A DNA stretch of 64,000 nucleotides from Shewanella cutis (GCF_022410515.1 NZ_JACSDI010000001.1:124001-188000), one strand, 5' to 3'; positions 48,558 to 58,357 are shown, numbered from the stretch's first letter. Notes: generated by a model from the letters alone, not told the origin. Numbers and translations: made by a program.

Positions 48558-49784
48558 TTATCCAAGTTTAGCTTTGTTTTCAGCGGCTTCACAAGCGGCA
48601 GCGGTAAAAATCACGTCCGTAGAGCTATTCAGGGCGGTTTCGGCAGCATCTTGAATCACACCGATAATAAAGCCTACCGCAACGACTTGCATGGCAACAT
48701 CGTTAGAAATACCAAACAAACTACAGGCCAGCGGGATCAGCAGTAAGGAGCCGCCTGCAACGCCCGATGCACCACAGGCCGAAATTGCTGCCACTATGCT
48801 GAGCAGCAAAGCCGTTAACAAATCGACTTGAATGCCTAAAGTATGAGCCGCGGCTAACGTCAATACGGTAATAGTAATCGCCGCGCCGCCCATGTTGATA
48901 GTCGCCCCTAAAGGGATAGAAACAGCGTATGTATCTTCATGCAGCTTTAACTTTTCACACAATGCCATGTTGACCGGAATATTGGCCGCACTTGAACGAG
49001 TAAAAAATGCTGTCATGCCACTTTCACGCAGACAACGAATCACAAGTGGATAAGGATTACGTTTAATTTTCACATAAACAATCAATGGGTTAACAATTAA
49101 AGCAATGATAGCCATCGCACCGAGTAATACGGCTAATAACTGCGCGTAGCCCGCAATTGCAGCAAAACCTGTTTCGGCAAAGGTGGCAGCAACTAGGCCA
49201 AAAATACCAATTGGTGCTAAACGAATAATAAAATGTACCATTTGCGAAATACCATGGCTGACATCCGCAAACACTTGTTTGGTTGAGTCGCTCGAATGAT
49301 GTAGAGCCAAACCAAGACCCACACCCCAAGCCAAAATACCAATATAGTTACCCGTCATTAGCGCGTTAACTGGGTTATCAACCAGTTTGAACAACAGGGT
49401 ACTGATCACCTCACTAATCCCTTGCGGTGGACTGGTGCCTTCAACACCTGCGGCCAACACGAGAGTCGTCGGAAACATCATACTTAAAATGACCGCAGTT
49501 AATGCAGCAGCGAAGGTACCCAATAAGTACAGCACCACGATCGGGCGCATATTGGTTTGAGAATTTTTCTTTTGATTGGCGATAGAGGACGCCACGAGAA
49601 TAAAAACTAAAATTGGCGCGATAGCTTTTAATGCACCAACGAATAAACTGCCTAAAAACGCGACTTGCTTGGCCCATTCATGTGAAAAACTGGCTAAAGC
49701 AACACCAGCGATAATCCCCACGAGAATTTGCAGTACCAAACTGCCATTAGCCAACTTGGCTAAAAAAGATGATTCCTGTTTCAT
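48558..49784 (-). CDS. sstT: Sodium/serine-threonine symporter SstT
   Basis: The 408-residue dicarboxylate/amino-acid:cation symporter family protein (E. coli SstT 414) has about nine helices and two re-entrant loops. Identifying segments are [26 protein letters not shown] (the serine-rich loop) and [30 protein letters not shown]. The sodium-binding motif NMGGAA is of the SstT type rather than the NMDGT of glutamate carriers. It imports serine and threonine with sodium. It is monocistronic. Confidence 0.92.
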   Translation of the reverse strand: MKQESSFLAKLANGSLVLQILVGIIAGVALASFSHEWAKQVAFLGSLFVGALKAIAPILVFILVASSIANQKKNSQTNMRPIVVLYLLGTFAAALTAVILSMMFPTTLVLAAGVEGTSPPQGISEVISTLLFKLVDNPVNALMTGNYIGILAWGVGLGLALHHSSDSTKQVFADVSHGISQMVHFIIRLAPIGIFGLVAATFAETGFAAIAGYAQLLAVLLGAMAIIALIVNPLIVYVKIKRNPYPLVIRCLRESGMTAFFTRSSAANIPVNMALCEKLKLHEDTYAVSIPLGATINMGGAAITITVLTLAAAHTLGIQVDLLTALLLSIVAAISACGASGVAGGSLLLIPLACSLFGISNDVAMQVVAVGFIIGVIQDAAETALNSSTDVIFTAAACEAAENKAKLG

Positions 49785-49955
49785 TATTTAACCTATCGTT
49801 ATTATATTTTGGCTGAGTTTCCCCATCCCACACCTTCAAAATTGAGGCCAATTAGGTTTTTATAGGATGTGACTTAACTTGTCTAGCTTTGCAGGGAAAT
49901 AAGCTGATTAAATTACCCAGCCCATGCAAAACCCTTACAAAAATCCAACAAGGAA

Positions 49956-50855
49956 CTAATTTGCTCGCTTAGCCGCCAACTCGGCGCCCCGTAACATGGC
50001 TTCCACCAGCTCATGGGCATCAAACTTAGTCAATGCCTCATTTGCCCCCACTTGATGGGCTTGGCTGACACTGATCTCACTCGACAACGAGGTATGCAGA
50101 ATAATATAAGCGTTGGCCAGCTGTGGATTATCACGGACTTCAAATGCCAGCTCATAACCATCAAGCCCTGGCATTTCAATATCGCTGACAAGAATATCAA
50201 TCGGATGGTGCTCGGCCGCGGCCTGCTCCATAATTGAGAGCGCCTCTTTACCGTCTGGAGTAACAAAATAAGGAATATTAATGCTATCGAGCGCATCGGA
50301 GAGCTGCTTGCGGGCCACCTTAGAATCATCGACCAAGAGAATCCGCATAGGTTTTAATTTCTCCCGCTGCACATCCGTTAAAATAGCGCGATTAGCCTCG
50401 GGGGCATCAGGGAACACCTTAGACAGCAACAGCTCAACATCAAGCAACTGCACTAACTGATTATCGTAGCGCGTCACCCCGGTTAAAAAGGCATTTTTGC
50501 CTAAATTTGCCGATGGCGCCTCAATGTCGCGCCAATTGCACTCGATAATCTTATCAATGGCGCGCACTAAAAATCCGATAATCATCCGCTGACAATCAGT
50601 AATGATAATATAGCAATGCTGACGTTCTTCATCACTGATAGGCCGATAACCAATCGCGGCAGCCATATCTACCACAGGAATGGTATGGCCGCGAATGGTT
50701 GCTGCACCAAGGATGGTGGGATGGGATTGAGGAATTTTACTCAGCGGCGTGTAGGGCACTAACTCACGAATTTTAAGTGTGCCTAAGGCAAACACCTGAT
50801 GTTGTGATAACCTAAAAAGGAGTAAACCTTGTGACTGATTTGCCTTACTTTTCAT
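49956..50855 (-). CDS. cheV: Chemotaxis coupling protein CheV
   Basis: The 299-residue protein has an N-terminal CheW domain (about 10-150; VFALGTLKIRELVPYTPL and ATIRGHTIPVVDMAAAIGY) and a receiver domain (about 170-295) with the acidic pair in LLVDDSK and the phosphorylation site Asp225 in VSDIEMPGLDGYE. CheV links chemoreceptors to CheA and may buffer phosphate flow. No other chemotaxis gene is in the window. Confidence 0.92.
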   Translation of the reverse strand: MKSKANQSQGLLLFRLSQHQVFALGTLKIRELVPYTPLSKIPQSHPTILGAATIRGHTIPVVDMAAAIGYRPISDEERQHCYIIITDCQRMIIGFLVRAIDKIIECNWRDIEAPSANLGKNAFLTGVTRYDNQLVQLLDVELLLSKVFPDAPEANRAILTDVQREKLKPMRILLVDDSKVARKQLSDALDSINIPYFVTPDGKEALSIMEQAAAEHHPIDILVSDIEMPGLDGYELAFEVRDNPQLANAYIILHTSLSSEISVSQAHQVGANEALTKFDAHELVEAMLRGAELAAKRAN

Positions 50856-50991
50856 AATAAAACGCAGAACTCACTCAAATTCAACTGCCCATATCTTAAC
50901 CTTAGCATGACTTAAAAGTGATGACTAAGGTCAAATGTGATGAAATCAGTCATTTCCTTAACCCTTCACGGCATTCATTGCCAATATGGGA

Positions 50992-51462
50992 CTAATCCTG
51001 CAAAGCATAGAGCACGTCGAAGGCAAACTGATCCCACCCCTCAGCGCTAAAAGCAATGTCGCGAATACTGCGAACTTGGCTTACAGCATGCAAAGGCGCA
51101 GCGCCATTGACCATAAGATAGTAGGCCATGATAAGCCCTGTGCGATCTTTGCCAGAACGACAATGAACTAACACGGGTAAATTATCAGCCTCACATTGTT
51201 GAATAAAAGCGAGTGCCCTCGGTAATTGGGCGACACAAATGGCGATATCCCCATCCTGAGGCGGCACATTACGGGAAAAGGGAATACATTCATAACGCAA
51301 TCCATGATGCTGAAAACTGCTAGGCTCACAGCCCTCTCCGCCATTAACAGACAACACAGCGCGGATCCCCGCCGCCTTGAGTTCGGCTAAATCCCAAGGG
51401 TCCTTATTCGGACCACTTCGACCTGCAATTTTACCTTCAACTAACCAAAATAAATGCTGCAT
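50992..51462 (-). CDS. Dual-specificity (cysteine-based) protein phosphatase
   Basis: The 156-residue protein contains the phosphatase loop HCRSGKDRTG with Cys101 and Arg107 (CX5R) and a general-acid region near PFSRNVPPQDGD. The fold is that of small dual-specificity or atypical tyrosine phosphatases. Bacterial substrates are unknown and could be proteins, lipids or nucleotides. The gene stands alone between cheV and a helicase gene on the same strand. Confidence 0.85.
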   Translation of the reverse strand: MQHLFWLVEGKIAGRSGPNKDPWDLAELKAAGIRAVLSVNGGEGCEPSSFQHHGLRYECIPFSRNVPPQDGDIAICVAQLPRALAFIQQCEADNLPVLVHCRSGKDRTGLIMAYYLMVNGAAPLHAVSQVRSIRDIAFSAEGWDQFAFDVLYALQD

Positions 51463-51528
51463 ACTGCCCCTACAAAACCAATTCGAAGGAACGTGAAGAT
51501 ACGCTAAACATAACTCACGCCTAAAGAA

Positions 51529-52824
51529 TTAAGACTTTTTACCCCAAAATTCAACATTCGCTGCGGGTAACTGCTTACGTTTTTTCTTGCCAGTGCCTTC
51601 AGGCTTGGCCTGAGGTTTTTCCTGCGCTAACACTTCAAGCGGTATTTCGGCATTGGCTTCAAATCCGGGGATTTGTTCACGTACAAGTTTGATTTTGTTT
51701 TTCTTTTCAATCACGCCAAAGTGATGATATTCCTCATGGGAAATCAAGGTCACCGCCAACCCCGCCTCTCCCGCGCGGCCGCTACGACCTATACGATGCA
51801 TATAGTCGGCTGGACTTCTTGGCAAATCGAAGTTAATCACGACGGGGAGTTTATCAATATCAATACCACGGGCTGCGATATCGGTCGCAATCAAAACACT
51901 GATTTCGCCACTTTTAAAGCCATCGAGTACCCGAGTTCGCGCGCCTTGCGCCTTATCGCCATGGAAGACTTCGGCACTGATCCCACGCTTAGATAACTTC
52001 TGTGCGAGGTGATTACAGGTGTTTTTAGCGCTAACAAAGATAAGCGCCTGCGACCACTGATGCTGTTTAATCAAGTGGGCCAACAACGCCGTTTTTTGTT
52101 CACGGTTCACGGTTATCACACGCTGCTCAATGGTACTTTCTTGCTCACTTTGCAGATGATATTCAAGCGGTTGATGGAGTAATTGGGTTGTCAGTGCACG
52201 CACTTCTTCCGGGAAGGTCGCCGAAAACAATAAGGTTTGTTTCTTAGCGGGAAGCGCCTCAAGCACTTGCTTAAGTTCATCGGTAAAGCCAAGGCTTAAC
52301 ATACGATCCGCTTCATCCAACACTAAGGTCGAAACGCGATTGAGCTTAAGCGCATTACTGGCTAATAAATCCAGTAAACGCCCAGGCGTTGCAACCAGAA
52401 CATCCGCGCCAGCGCGTAGGCTTTGCATTTGCAGATTGACAGACACACCACCAAAAGCGGCGACAATCTTAAGTTGGCCATTGAAGTGGGATGCATAGGA
52501 TAAAAAGCTATCGGCAACTTGCTGTGCCAATTCGCGTGTAGGTACCAGCACCAAACAACGTACAACACCGGCCGACTTATCAGCACTTTTTGCTTCACTC
52601 AAACGCTGCAATAAGGGCAATGCAAAAGCAGCGGTTTTTCCGGAACCGGTATTCGCCCCCGCTAACACGTCTTGCCCACTGAGCACGGCTGGAATGGTGG
52701 CCGCTTGTATCGGAGTGGGAGAAACATAACCTAGCTCAGAGAGTCGGTTACATAACGGTGCAATAATGCCAAGTTCGGCAAAGCTGGCTACGGAGGAAGA
52801 AGCTTGGGTCATAAAAAAGTACAT
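51529..52824 (-). CDS. DEAD-box RNA helicase (RhlE-like)
   Basis: The 431-residue protein has the Q motif (FAELGIIAPLCNRLSELGYVSPTPIQ), motif I ANTGSGKT at 57-64, motif II DEAD at 170-173, motif III SAT (LLFSATFPEE) and motif VI HRIGRSGRAG. A short basic C-terminal tail (GTGKKKRKQLP) follows. It unwinds RNA in ribosome assembly or decay. The tail differs from that of DbpA or SrmB, so RhlE-like is a family-level call. The start at 52824 follows GATGAG. The ATG at 52812 has no site. Confidence 0.9.
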   Translation of the reverse strand: MYFFMTQASSSVASFAELGIIAPLCNRLSELGYVSPTPIQAATIPAVLSGQDVLAGANTGSGKTAAFALPLLQRLSEAKSADKSAGVVRCLVLVPTRELAQQVADSFLSYASHFNGQLKIVAAFGGVSVNLQMQSLRAGADVLVATPGRLLDLLASNALKLNRVSTLVLDEADRMLSLGFTDELKQVLEALPAKKQTLLFSATFPEEVRALTTQLLHQPLEYHLQSEQESTIEQRVITVNREQKTALLAHLIKQHQWSQALIFVSAKNTCNHLAQKLSKRGISAEVFHGDKAQGARTRVLDGFKSGEISVLIATDIAARGIDIDKLPVVINFDLPRSPADYMHRIGRSGRAGEAGLAVTLISHEEYHHFGVIEKKNKIKLVREQIPGFEANAEIPLEVLAQEKPQAKPEGTGKKKRKQLPAANVEFWGKKS

Positions 52825-52849
52825 GGCTCATCAATAACAAATATGACGG

Positions 52850-53416
52850 CTATTCTAACGTAAAATGCGCGCCCTTGCTTGTCGATTCCAGCATTAACAG
52901 TTGCTGTTTCATATCAAGTCCATAGGCATAACCGGTTAATTGGCCATTTTTACCGATAATACGATGACAGGGCACAATAACCGCGATGGGATTAGCGCCA
53001 TTGGCCGCGCCCACAGCACGAACGGCTTTGGGTCTTGCGATACGCTCGGCAATATCGGCATAGCTGCAACATTGCCCATAGTCTACTGCAATAAGTGCCT
53101 GCCAAACCTGACGCTGAAACTCGGTACCCTTAGGCGCCAAACTCAAGTTGAACTGGGTTAAGTCACCACTAAAATATTGCGATAGCTGGGCTTTAGCTTG
53201 CTCAATATGCTCATTCGCCCGCGCGTATTCCGCTTCGCTGGTATGCCGCAGAAGGATCTCCGTACGACTCGAACCCATCACAGTTACGTGGCTTAATCCG
53301 TAAGCATTGGCATTAAGTTGTAACTCGCCCACTGGCGTTACGAGTGTCGCCATAGCACAAGGTTGGTAATCCTTGGCCGTTGGTGCACTCAACAATTGAG
53401 ATAACATCGTACTCAT
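52850..53416 (-). CDS. ogt: Methylated-DNA-protein cysteine methyltransferase
   Basis: From ATG 53416 (AAGGTGAG seven bases upstream) the protein has 188 residues. The active site PCHRIIG holds Cys150, and FQRQVWQALIAVDYGQCCSYADIAERI is the conserved helix-turn-helix region that flips the damaged base. It takes methyl groups from O6-methylguanine in a suicide reaction. The GTG at 53428 would lie within the ribosome site. It lies 38 bases after the Ada-AlkA gene, so the two form a repair unit. Confidence 0.9.
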   Translation of the reverse strand: MSTMLSQLLSAPTAKDYQPCAMATLVTPVGELQLNANAYGLSHVTVMGSSRTEILLRHTSEAEYARANEHIEQAKAQLSQYFSGDLTQFNLSLAPKGTEFQRQVWQALIAVDYGQCCSYADIAERIARPKAVRAVGAANGANPIAVIVPCHRIIGKNGQLTGYAYGLDMKQQLLMLESTSKGAHFTLE

Positions 53417-53454
53417 CGTAAATCTCACCTTTTAATGATTAAAGTGACTGAATA

Positions 53455-55080
53455 TTACGCATTCGACCAGAGTTGGAAGGTCAAATAACTCCCCCAAGGG
53501 GCAATATCTGCGCTAATACGTTGACAAAGCGTTAGATAATCGAGTTGTTTCAACGATTGTGCATCCAATCCATTTTGCTCAGCCACACTCGCCAGTAATT
53601 GTTTTTTCACAATAAGATCAGTGTGAAGGAAAATATTCGGATCGCCAAGCCCACGTAATTTTGCATAGGCAATCGTCCAAGGGCCGATACCTTTGACCTC
53701 AAGCCAATCATCAACACTCGCATAAGGATGCTCACAGATAAACGCCGCGAGCGCATTGAGCGCCAGCTTGCGCGCACCGGGCATTTTCAATTCATCCAAA
53801 CTAGCACTGCGAATCGCCTGCGGTGTGGGAAACAAGCGATATTCTCGCCCATTTAAACTAAAGCGTTCACCATAGGCGTCGACCAATAAATTGAGTAACT
53901 TAGTGGCCTGCTGCACACTCACCTGCTGCCCTAAAATGGCTCGGCAGCCCGCCTCAAACAGAGAGCCCGCGCCTGGGATCCTAAGCCCTGATTTAGGGAT
54001 TCGTTTAAGATCGGTCAAACGCTGTAAGTTATGTTCAATCTGCTGCATATCGGCATCGAGATCTAAAATGCGCCTCACTTGGGTAATGAGCTTTTGTAGG
54101 CCCGCTATGGGCGAGTCTGCCGTTAATGTCAGCGTGAGTTTAAAGCGATGTAAAAGCCCCTCATGGATGATGTGCACCACCGCACGTATATCGTCGATTT
54201 GCAACGTGCGACCATACTCAAATGTATCTTGGGAAATGACTTCGTTAGAGTCATGGTGCGCGCCCTCGCGAAACCACTCCATTCCTGCCACGGCGCGCAG
54301 ACGATAAAAGGCCAGCTGCGCCTGCCAATCGAGCGGGGGTCGATAGTACTGATAGAGGCTCAAACTGTGCGCAGGCATTTCCTGCGTACAAGCCGTATCG
54401 GTGCACTCCCCTTCATCTGTTTTAGCTGTCGACTTTTGGCTGGATTTTCGTAATTGCGTCGGCGTTAATTGCAGTGTCTGCTGAAACGCTTCATTGAAAC
54501 GGCGAATACTATTAAATCCTGCAGCAAGGGCAACCTGAGTGATAGGTAGCTGCGTTTGATGCAATAACTGCTTAGCAAACAACAGTTGCCGATAGAGCGC
54601 ATATTGCTTAGGTGATGTGCCAAAGCCAGAAGTAAACAACTTATTTAAATAGCGACTACTGATCCCCAGTTTGTCCGCCAACGCTTCGACCGTTAATCCA
54701 TGTTCACCCGATAAGGCGCCGGCTTCAATCAAACCAATAGCCCTATCTAAGGTAGTGCCTGTGCCTTTCCACGGATTAGAGCCCGGCGCACTATCTGGCC
54801 GGCAACGAAGACACGGTCTGAGTCCCGCCTGCGCGGCTTTGATAGCTGAATCAAAATAACGCACGTTTTCTTCTTTAGGTGCAACGGCGGGACAAACGGT
54901 TCGGCAGTAAATGCCCGTACTTAACACGCCCACAAAGAACTTACCGTCAAAACGTGGATCGCGGCTGGTGCGGGCTTCACGGCAAACGTTCGCGGATAAA
55001 TGACAATCCTGTAACGCTACAGATACTTGCTCGAGTGGCGGTTTAGCGGCTGAATTTAGGCTCACGGATATTTGCTTCAT
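53455..55080 (-). CDS. Ada-AlkA fusion: methylphosphotriester/AraC regulator domain with 3-methyladenine glycosylase
   Basis: The 541-residue protein has three parts. Residues about 38-100 form an Ada zinc domain with Cys59, Cys63, Cys90 and Cys93 (STGIYCRTVCPA, RPCLRCRPD). Residues about 110-215 are an AraC-type helix-turn-helix (ALADKLGISSRYLNKLFTSGFGTSPKQY). From about 245 there is an AlkA N-terminal domain and a HhH-GPD glycosylase (WLEVKGIGPWTIAYAKLRGLGDPNIFLHTDL) ending near 541. Thus the protein can sense methylated phosphates, activate genes and excise alkylated bases. It probably controls itself and the ogt gene downstream. Confidence 0.9.
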   Translation of the reverse strand: MKQISVSLNSAAKPPLEQVSVALQDCHLSANVCREARTSRDPRFDGKFFVGVLSTGIYCRTVCPAVAPKEENVRYFDSAIKAAQAGLRPCLRCRPDSAPGSNPWKGTGTTLDRAIGLIEAGALSGEHGLTVEALADKLGISSRYLNKLFTSGFGTSPKQYALYRQLLFAKQLLHQTQLPITQVALAAGFNSIRRFNEAFQQTLQLTPTQLRKSSQKSTAKTDEGECTDTACTQEMPAHSLSLYQYYRPPLDWQAQLAFYRLRAVAGMEWFREGAHHDSNEVISQDTFEYGRTLQIDDIRAVVHIIHEGLLHRFKLTLTLTADSPIAGLQKLITQVRRILDLDADMQQIEHNLQRLTDLKRIPKSGLRIPGAGSLFEAGCRAILGQQVSVQQATKLLNLLVDAYGERFSLNGREYRLFPTPQAIRSASLDELKMPGARKLALNALAAFICEHPYASVDDWLEVKGIGPWTIAYAKLRGLGDPNIFLHTDLIVKKQLLASVAEQNGLDAQSLKQLDYLTLCQRISADIAPWGSYLTFQLWSNA

Positions 55081-55258
55081 TTGTCTGTTTGACTCGCTGA
55101 CACACCATTTTGTACTTGTCGGTTAGATTAAGTCACCCTATGCTAACACACTCGCGGAAAACGGAACTGGATCATTGCGAGTGCTTTTAAAGCTCAAGAT
55201 CCTGCTAGACTCATCAACGTTTTTTCCTCAATTTTTTCAATCTATAAAGAGCCAATTC

Positions 55259-57088
55259 ATGTTTAAACGATTTGAATCTTGGGTGGAAGCCCTACCGGAT
55301 GGCGAACCAACCAAACCTCCAACGGGGGTCTATGCATTTTGCCGACACTACACTAAGGGTTATGAATTACCACTTATCTTGATGTCAGTGTTAACGGCTT
55401 TCATCGCCATGCTCGAAGTTTCACTCTTTGGCTTTATGGGGCAATTAGTCGATTGGTTAGTGAAAAAAAGCCCTGAGACGCTCTATCAAGATGAAGGTTC
55501 AACGCTGATATTAATGGGTGTAATGGTCCTGGTGGTAATGCCATTGTTAGTGTTATTTCATGCGCTAATCATGCATCAAACCTTACTGGGCAATTATCCG
55601 ATGTCGATCCGCTGGCTTGCACACCGTTATTTGCTCAAGCAAAGCGTGTCCTTCTATCAGAATGATTTTGCTGGACGTATTGCCACTAAGGTGATGCAAA
55701 CTTCACTTGCGGTGCGTGAAACCGTGATGAAATTACTCGATGTATTGGTGTATATCCTCGTGTACTTCACCTCAATGCTGGTCATGGTGGCCAGTGCCGA
55801 TGTGCGTCTAGTGATCCCAATGTTGATTTGGTTGGCGCTCTATATTGGCTTGCAATGGTATTTTGTGCCGCGTCTTAAAACGGTTTCAACCGAGCAGGCC
55901 GATGCCCGCTCGACAATGACAGGGCGGATTGTCGACAGTTACACCAATATCACCACGGTGAAGCTCTTTGCCCATACGGATAAAGAAGCTGATTACGCCA
56001 AAGCAAGTATGCGCAGTTTCCTCGATACGGTTTATCGCCAAATGCGCCTCGTCACGGGGATCAGCGTCAGTGTACAAATCATTAACTACATGCTTGCCTT
56101 CAGTATTGCCGCCGTGTCAATCGCGCTGTGGAGTGACAATGCCATCTCGGTCGGTGCAATTGCAATTGCCGTGAGTTTAGCGCTGCGCCTCAATGGGATG
56201 TCGCAATGGATCATGTGGGAAATCAGTTCATTATTTGAAAATATCGGTACGGTTACCGACGGGATGAACACCCTTTCCAAGACCACACTCATTCAAGACT
56301 CGCCGGATGCAAATACCTTAGTCGTGAAGCAAGGCCGGATCGATTTTAATCAGGTGAGCTTTCATTATGGCGAAGAAGCTGGCGTGATCGACGAACTCAA
56401 CCTCAATATCAAAGCGGGTGAGAAGGTCGGCCTTGTCGGCCGCTCTGGTGCGGGTAAATCCACCCTAGTCAATCTGTTAATGCGCTTTTACGATGTTGAG
56501 AAAGGCCAAATTTGTATTGATGGACAAGACATTAAGTCGGTTAAACAGGATTCGCTACGTTCACAGATTGGTATGGTCACCCAAGATACCTCCCTACTCC
56601 ATCGCACCATTCGGGAGAATATTCTTTACGGCAATCCAGGGGCGAGCGAAATCCAACTCGAACATGCAATTAAACAAGCTCAGGCCCATGATTTTATTAA
56701 TGAACTAACCGATCCTAATGGCAATCATGGCTTAGATGCTCAAGTTGGAGAACGTGGGGTAAAACTCTCCGGTGGACAGAGACAACGTATTGCAATTGCT
56801 AGGGTGCTATTAAAAAATGCACCGATTTTACTGCTTGATGAGGCCACCTCAGCATTGGACTCCGAAGTTGAAGCTGCAATCCAAGAAAGCTTGTACGAAT
56901 TGATGCAAGGCAAAACGGTGATTGCCATCGCCCATCGATTATCGACTATTGCTGCAATGGACAGATTAATCGTGCTCGATCAAGGACGTATCGTCGAGCA
57001 AGGAACACATCAAGAGTTGATTGCTGCTGGTGGTATCTATGCCCAGCTATGGGCTCACCAAACAGGCGGATTTTTAGGGGTTGATTAG
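55259..57088 (+). CDS. ABC-type exporter (half-transporter with fused ATPase)
   Basis: From ATG 55259 the protein has 609 residues. Earlier in-frame codons from 55175 lack support. Six membrane helices fill residues about 35-310. The ATPase domain follows, with Walker A GRSGAGKS, signature LSGGQRQRIAIARVLL, Walker B ILLLDEATSALD and the switch histidine AHRLSTIAAMDR. It acts as a dimer. The cargo is not evident: it could be lipid, peptide or drug. No partner gene is adjacent, and a terminator follows. Confidence 0.88.
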   Translation: MFKRFESWVEALPDGEPTKPPTGVYAFCRHYTKGYELPLILMSVLTAFIAMLEVSLFGFMGQLVDWLVKKSPETLYQDEGSTLILMGVMVLVVMPLLVLFHALIMHQTLLGNYPMSIRWLAHRYLLKQSVSFYQNDFAGRIATKVMQTSLAVRETVMKLLDVLVYILVYFTSMLVMVASADVRLVIPMLIWLALYIGLQWYFVPRLKTVSTEQADARSTMTGRIVDSYTNITTVKLFAHTDKEADYAKASMRSFLDTVYRQMRLVTGISVSVQIINYMLAFSIAAVSIALWSDNAISVGAIAIAVSLALRLNGMSQWIMWEISSLFENIGTVTDGMNTLSKTTLIQDSPDANTLVVKQGRIDFNQVSFHYGEEAGVIDELNLNIKAGEKVGLVGRSGAGKSTLVNLLMRFYDVEKGQICIDGQDIKSVKQDSLRSQIGMVTQDTSLLHRTIRENILYGNPGASEIQLEHAIKQAQAHDFINELTDPNGNHGLDAQVGERGVKLSGGQRQRIAIARVLLKNAPILLLDEATSALDSEVEAAIQESLYELMQGKTVIAIAHRLSTIAAMDRLIVLDQGRIVEQGTHQELIAAGGIYAQLWAHQTGGFLGVD

Positions 57089-57124
57089 TTCTGAATTGTA
57101 ACTTATCTATTTGATTTTTTTTTT

Positions 57125-57145
57125 AAGGCGACACTAAGTCGCCTT
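57125..57145 (+). terminator. Terminator of the ABC exporter gene
   Basis: AAGGCGAC and GTCGCCTT form a stem around ACTAA, followed by TTT, 36 bases after the stop. Confidence 0.88.
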
Positions 57146-57152
57146 TTTATTT

Positions 57153-57430
57153 ATACCAATCGTATTAAATATCTGTTCATTCAGCGGGAATTCAACGCGC
57201 TTTAGACAAGGCGAAGGCTTGAAGGCATAGTAGTGCTCTGCCTAAGCCTTAAACGCAGTATAAAGCGCGTTGCCATACAGTGAACATCTGCCGCCCTTTG
57301 GGAGCCACACAGGCATCCCACTCCGGTGTTGCATTGACTTAAAAGGGAATGACCATTTCTGAATCAATGCGCCAGGGATTGAAATGCCTGTAATGTTCTG
57401 AACTGATTAGATATTTAATGTGATTGGTAT
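57153..57430. mobile_element. MITE-like element, copy 2
   Basis: This 278-base element has the same ends as copy 1 (ATACCAATCRYATTAA terminal repeats) but lies in the opposite direction. It differs from copy 1 by scattered substitutions and by a variable segment around 57270-57300 that makes it 13 bases longer. It sits just after a terminator, in a gene-poor gap. Short frames inside it on the minus strand are not convincing genes. Confidence 0.8.
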
Positions 57431-57796
57431 TAAAACAATTTCGCACTAAATTACGTTGATAATTTTCCAACACATTTGGGATCGTGTAATGACTGCAATC
57501 ATTAAATAAACACAACGCGATTATTCCCTCGCATGTCAATTGGAGTCTTTACACCAACTGGAAAAGGTGGGCGGACCTAATAAGCTGACACAAGATAAGG
57601 TATTCAAGGTTTACTGACGCTGTTAGTTTGGCGAAACAAGCGTTGTAAACTCGATCCTTGCATCCAACAGCGAACCACCATTTCAAAACTGCTATTCCAA
57701 TGTGCATTAGGCAAGTCAAATACCCATTACAAACTGAGAAAACCGATAAAAGTTGGCTTGTGGCTTGTGGGACGATAAATAACTTTAGATACAAAA
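57431..57796. other. Gene-poor gap between the MITE-like element and the tRNA cluster
   Basis: About 365 bases without a convincing gene. A minus-strand frame at 57549-57827 runs across the tRNA terminator and has no ribosome site or recognisable motif. Fragments on the plus strand read like protein but are broken by stops, so an old gene remnant is possible but unproven. Confidence 0.4.
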
Positions 57797-57816
57797 AAAC
57801 CACCTTTAGGTGGTTT
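57797..57816 (-). terminator. Terminator of the tRNA-Glu/Ala transcript
   Basis: AAACCACC pairs with GGTGGTTT around a four-base loop. On the minus strand seven T follow. It is 40 bases beyond the last tRNA-Glu. Confidence 0.9.
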
Positions 57817-57856
57817 ATTGTCTTCAACTAACATTAGCGATTAACATTAGTTGATG

Positions 57857-57932
57857 TGGTATCCCCTAGGGGATTCGAACCCCTGTTACCGCCGTGAAAG
57901 GGCGGTGTCCTAGGCCTCTAGACGAAGGGGAC
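57857..57932 (-). tRNA. tRNA-Glu (UUC), copy 1
   Basis: The 76-base gene (CCA included) folds as a cloverleaf with anticodon TTC in CCCTTTCACGG, and CCA is encoded. It is the most promoter-distal of the cluster. Confidence 0.97.
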
Positions 57933-58030
57933 ACAAGGACTTATGTTTTTCCTCATAACAGAGGTCTTGCTATTTATCACAAACAACTCGTTAGTTATTT
58001 GCGATGCGCTCTATCTGATTAGGGATAGAG

Positions 58031-58106
58031 TGGTATCCCCTAGGGGATTCGAACCCCTGTTACCGCCGTGAAAGGGCGGTGTCCTAGGCCTCTAGACGAA
58101 GGGGAC
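58031..58106 (-). tRNA. tRNA-Glu (UUC), copy 2
   Basis: Identical to copy 1 over 76 bases. It begins exactly 174 bases from it, and the spacer is also nearly identical, showing tandem duplication. Confidence 0.97.
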
Positions 58107-58204
58107 ACAAGGACTTATGTTTTACCTCATAACTGAGGTCTTACTATTTATCTCAAACAACTCGTTAGTTATTTGAGATGCACTCTATCTGATTAGGGAT
58201 AGAG

Positions 58205-58239
58205 TGGTATCCCCTAGGGGATTCGAACCCCTGTTACCG
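58205..58239 (-). pseudogene. Truncated tRNA-Glu (3' part only)
   Basis: Only the acceptor 3' strand, the T arm and the edge of the variable loop are left (35 bases). The anticodon and D arms are missing, and the spacer sequence CTATTTATCC follows directly. It starts 174 bases from copy 2, so it was once the next tandem unit and lost its 5' half by an internal deletion. Confidence 0.92.
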
Positions 58240-58281
58240 GCTATTTATCCCAAACAACTCGTTAGTCATTTGGGATGAAAG

Positions 58282-58357
58282 TGGTATCCCCTAGGGGATT
58301 CGAACCCCTGTTACCGCCGTGAAAGGGCGGTGTCCTAGGCCTCTAGACGAAGGGGAC
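58282..58357 (-). tRNA. tRNA-Glu (UUC), copy 3
   Basis: Intact 76-base gene, same sequence as copies 1 and 2, with anticodon TTC and encoded CCA. Confidence 0.97.

Noticed and set aside
57339..57827. Two minus-strand frames in and after the MITE-like element
   Set aside because: One lies inside the noncoding repeat and the other crosses the tRNA terminator. Neither has a ribosome site or family motif.
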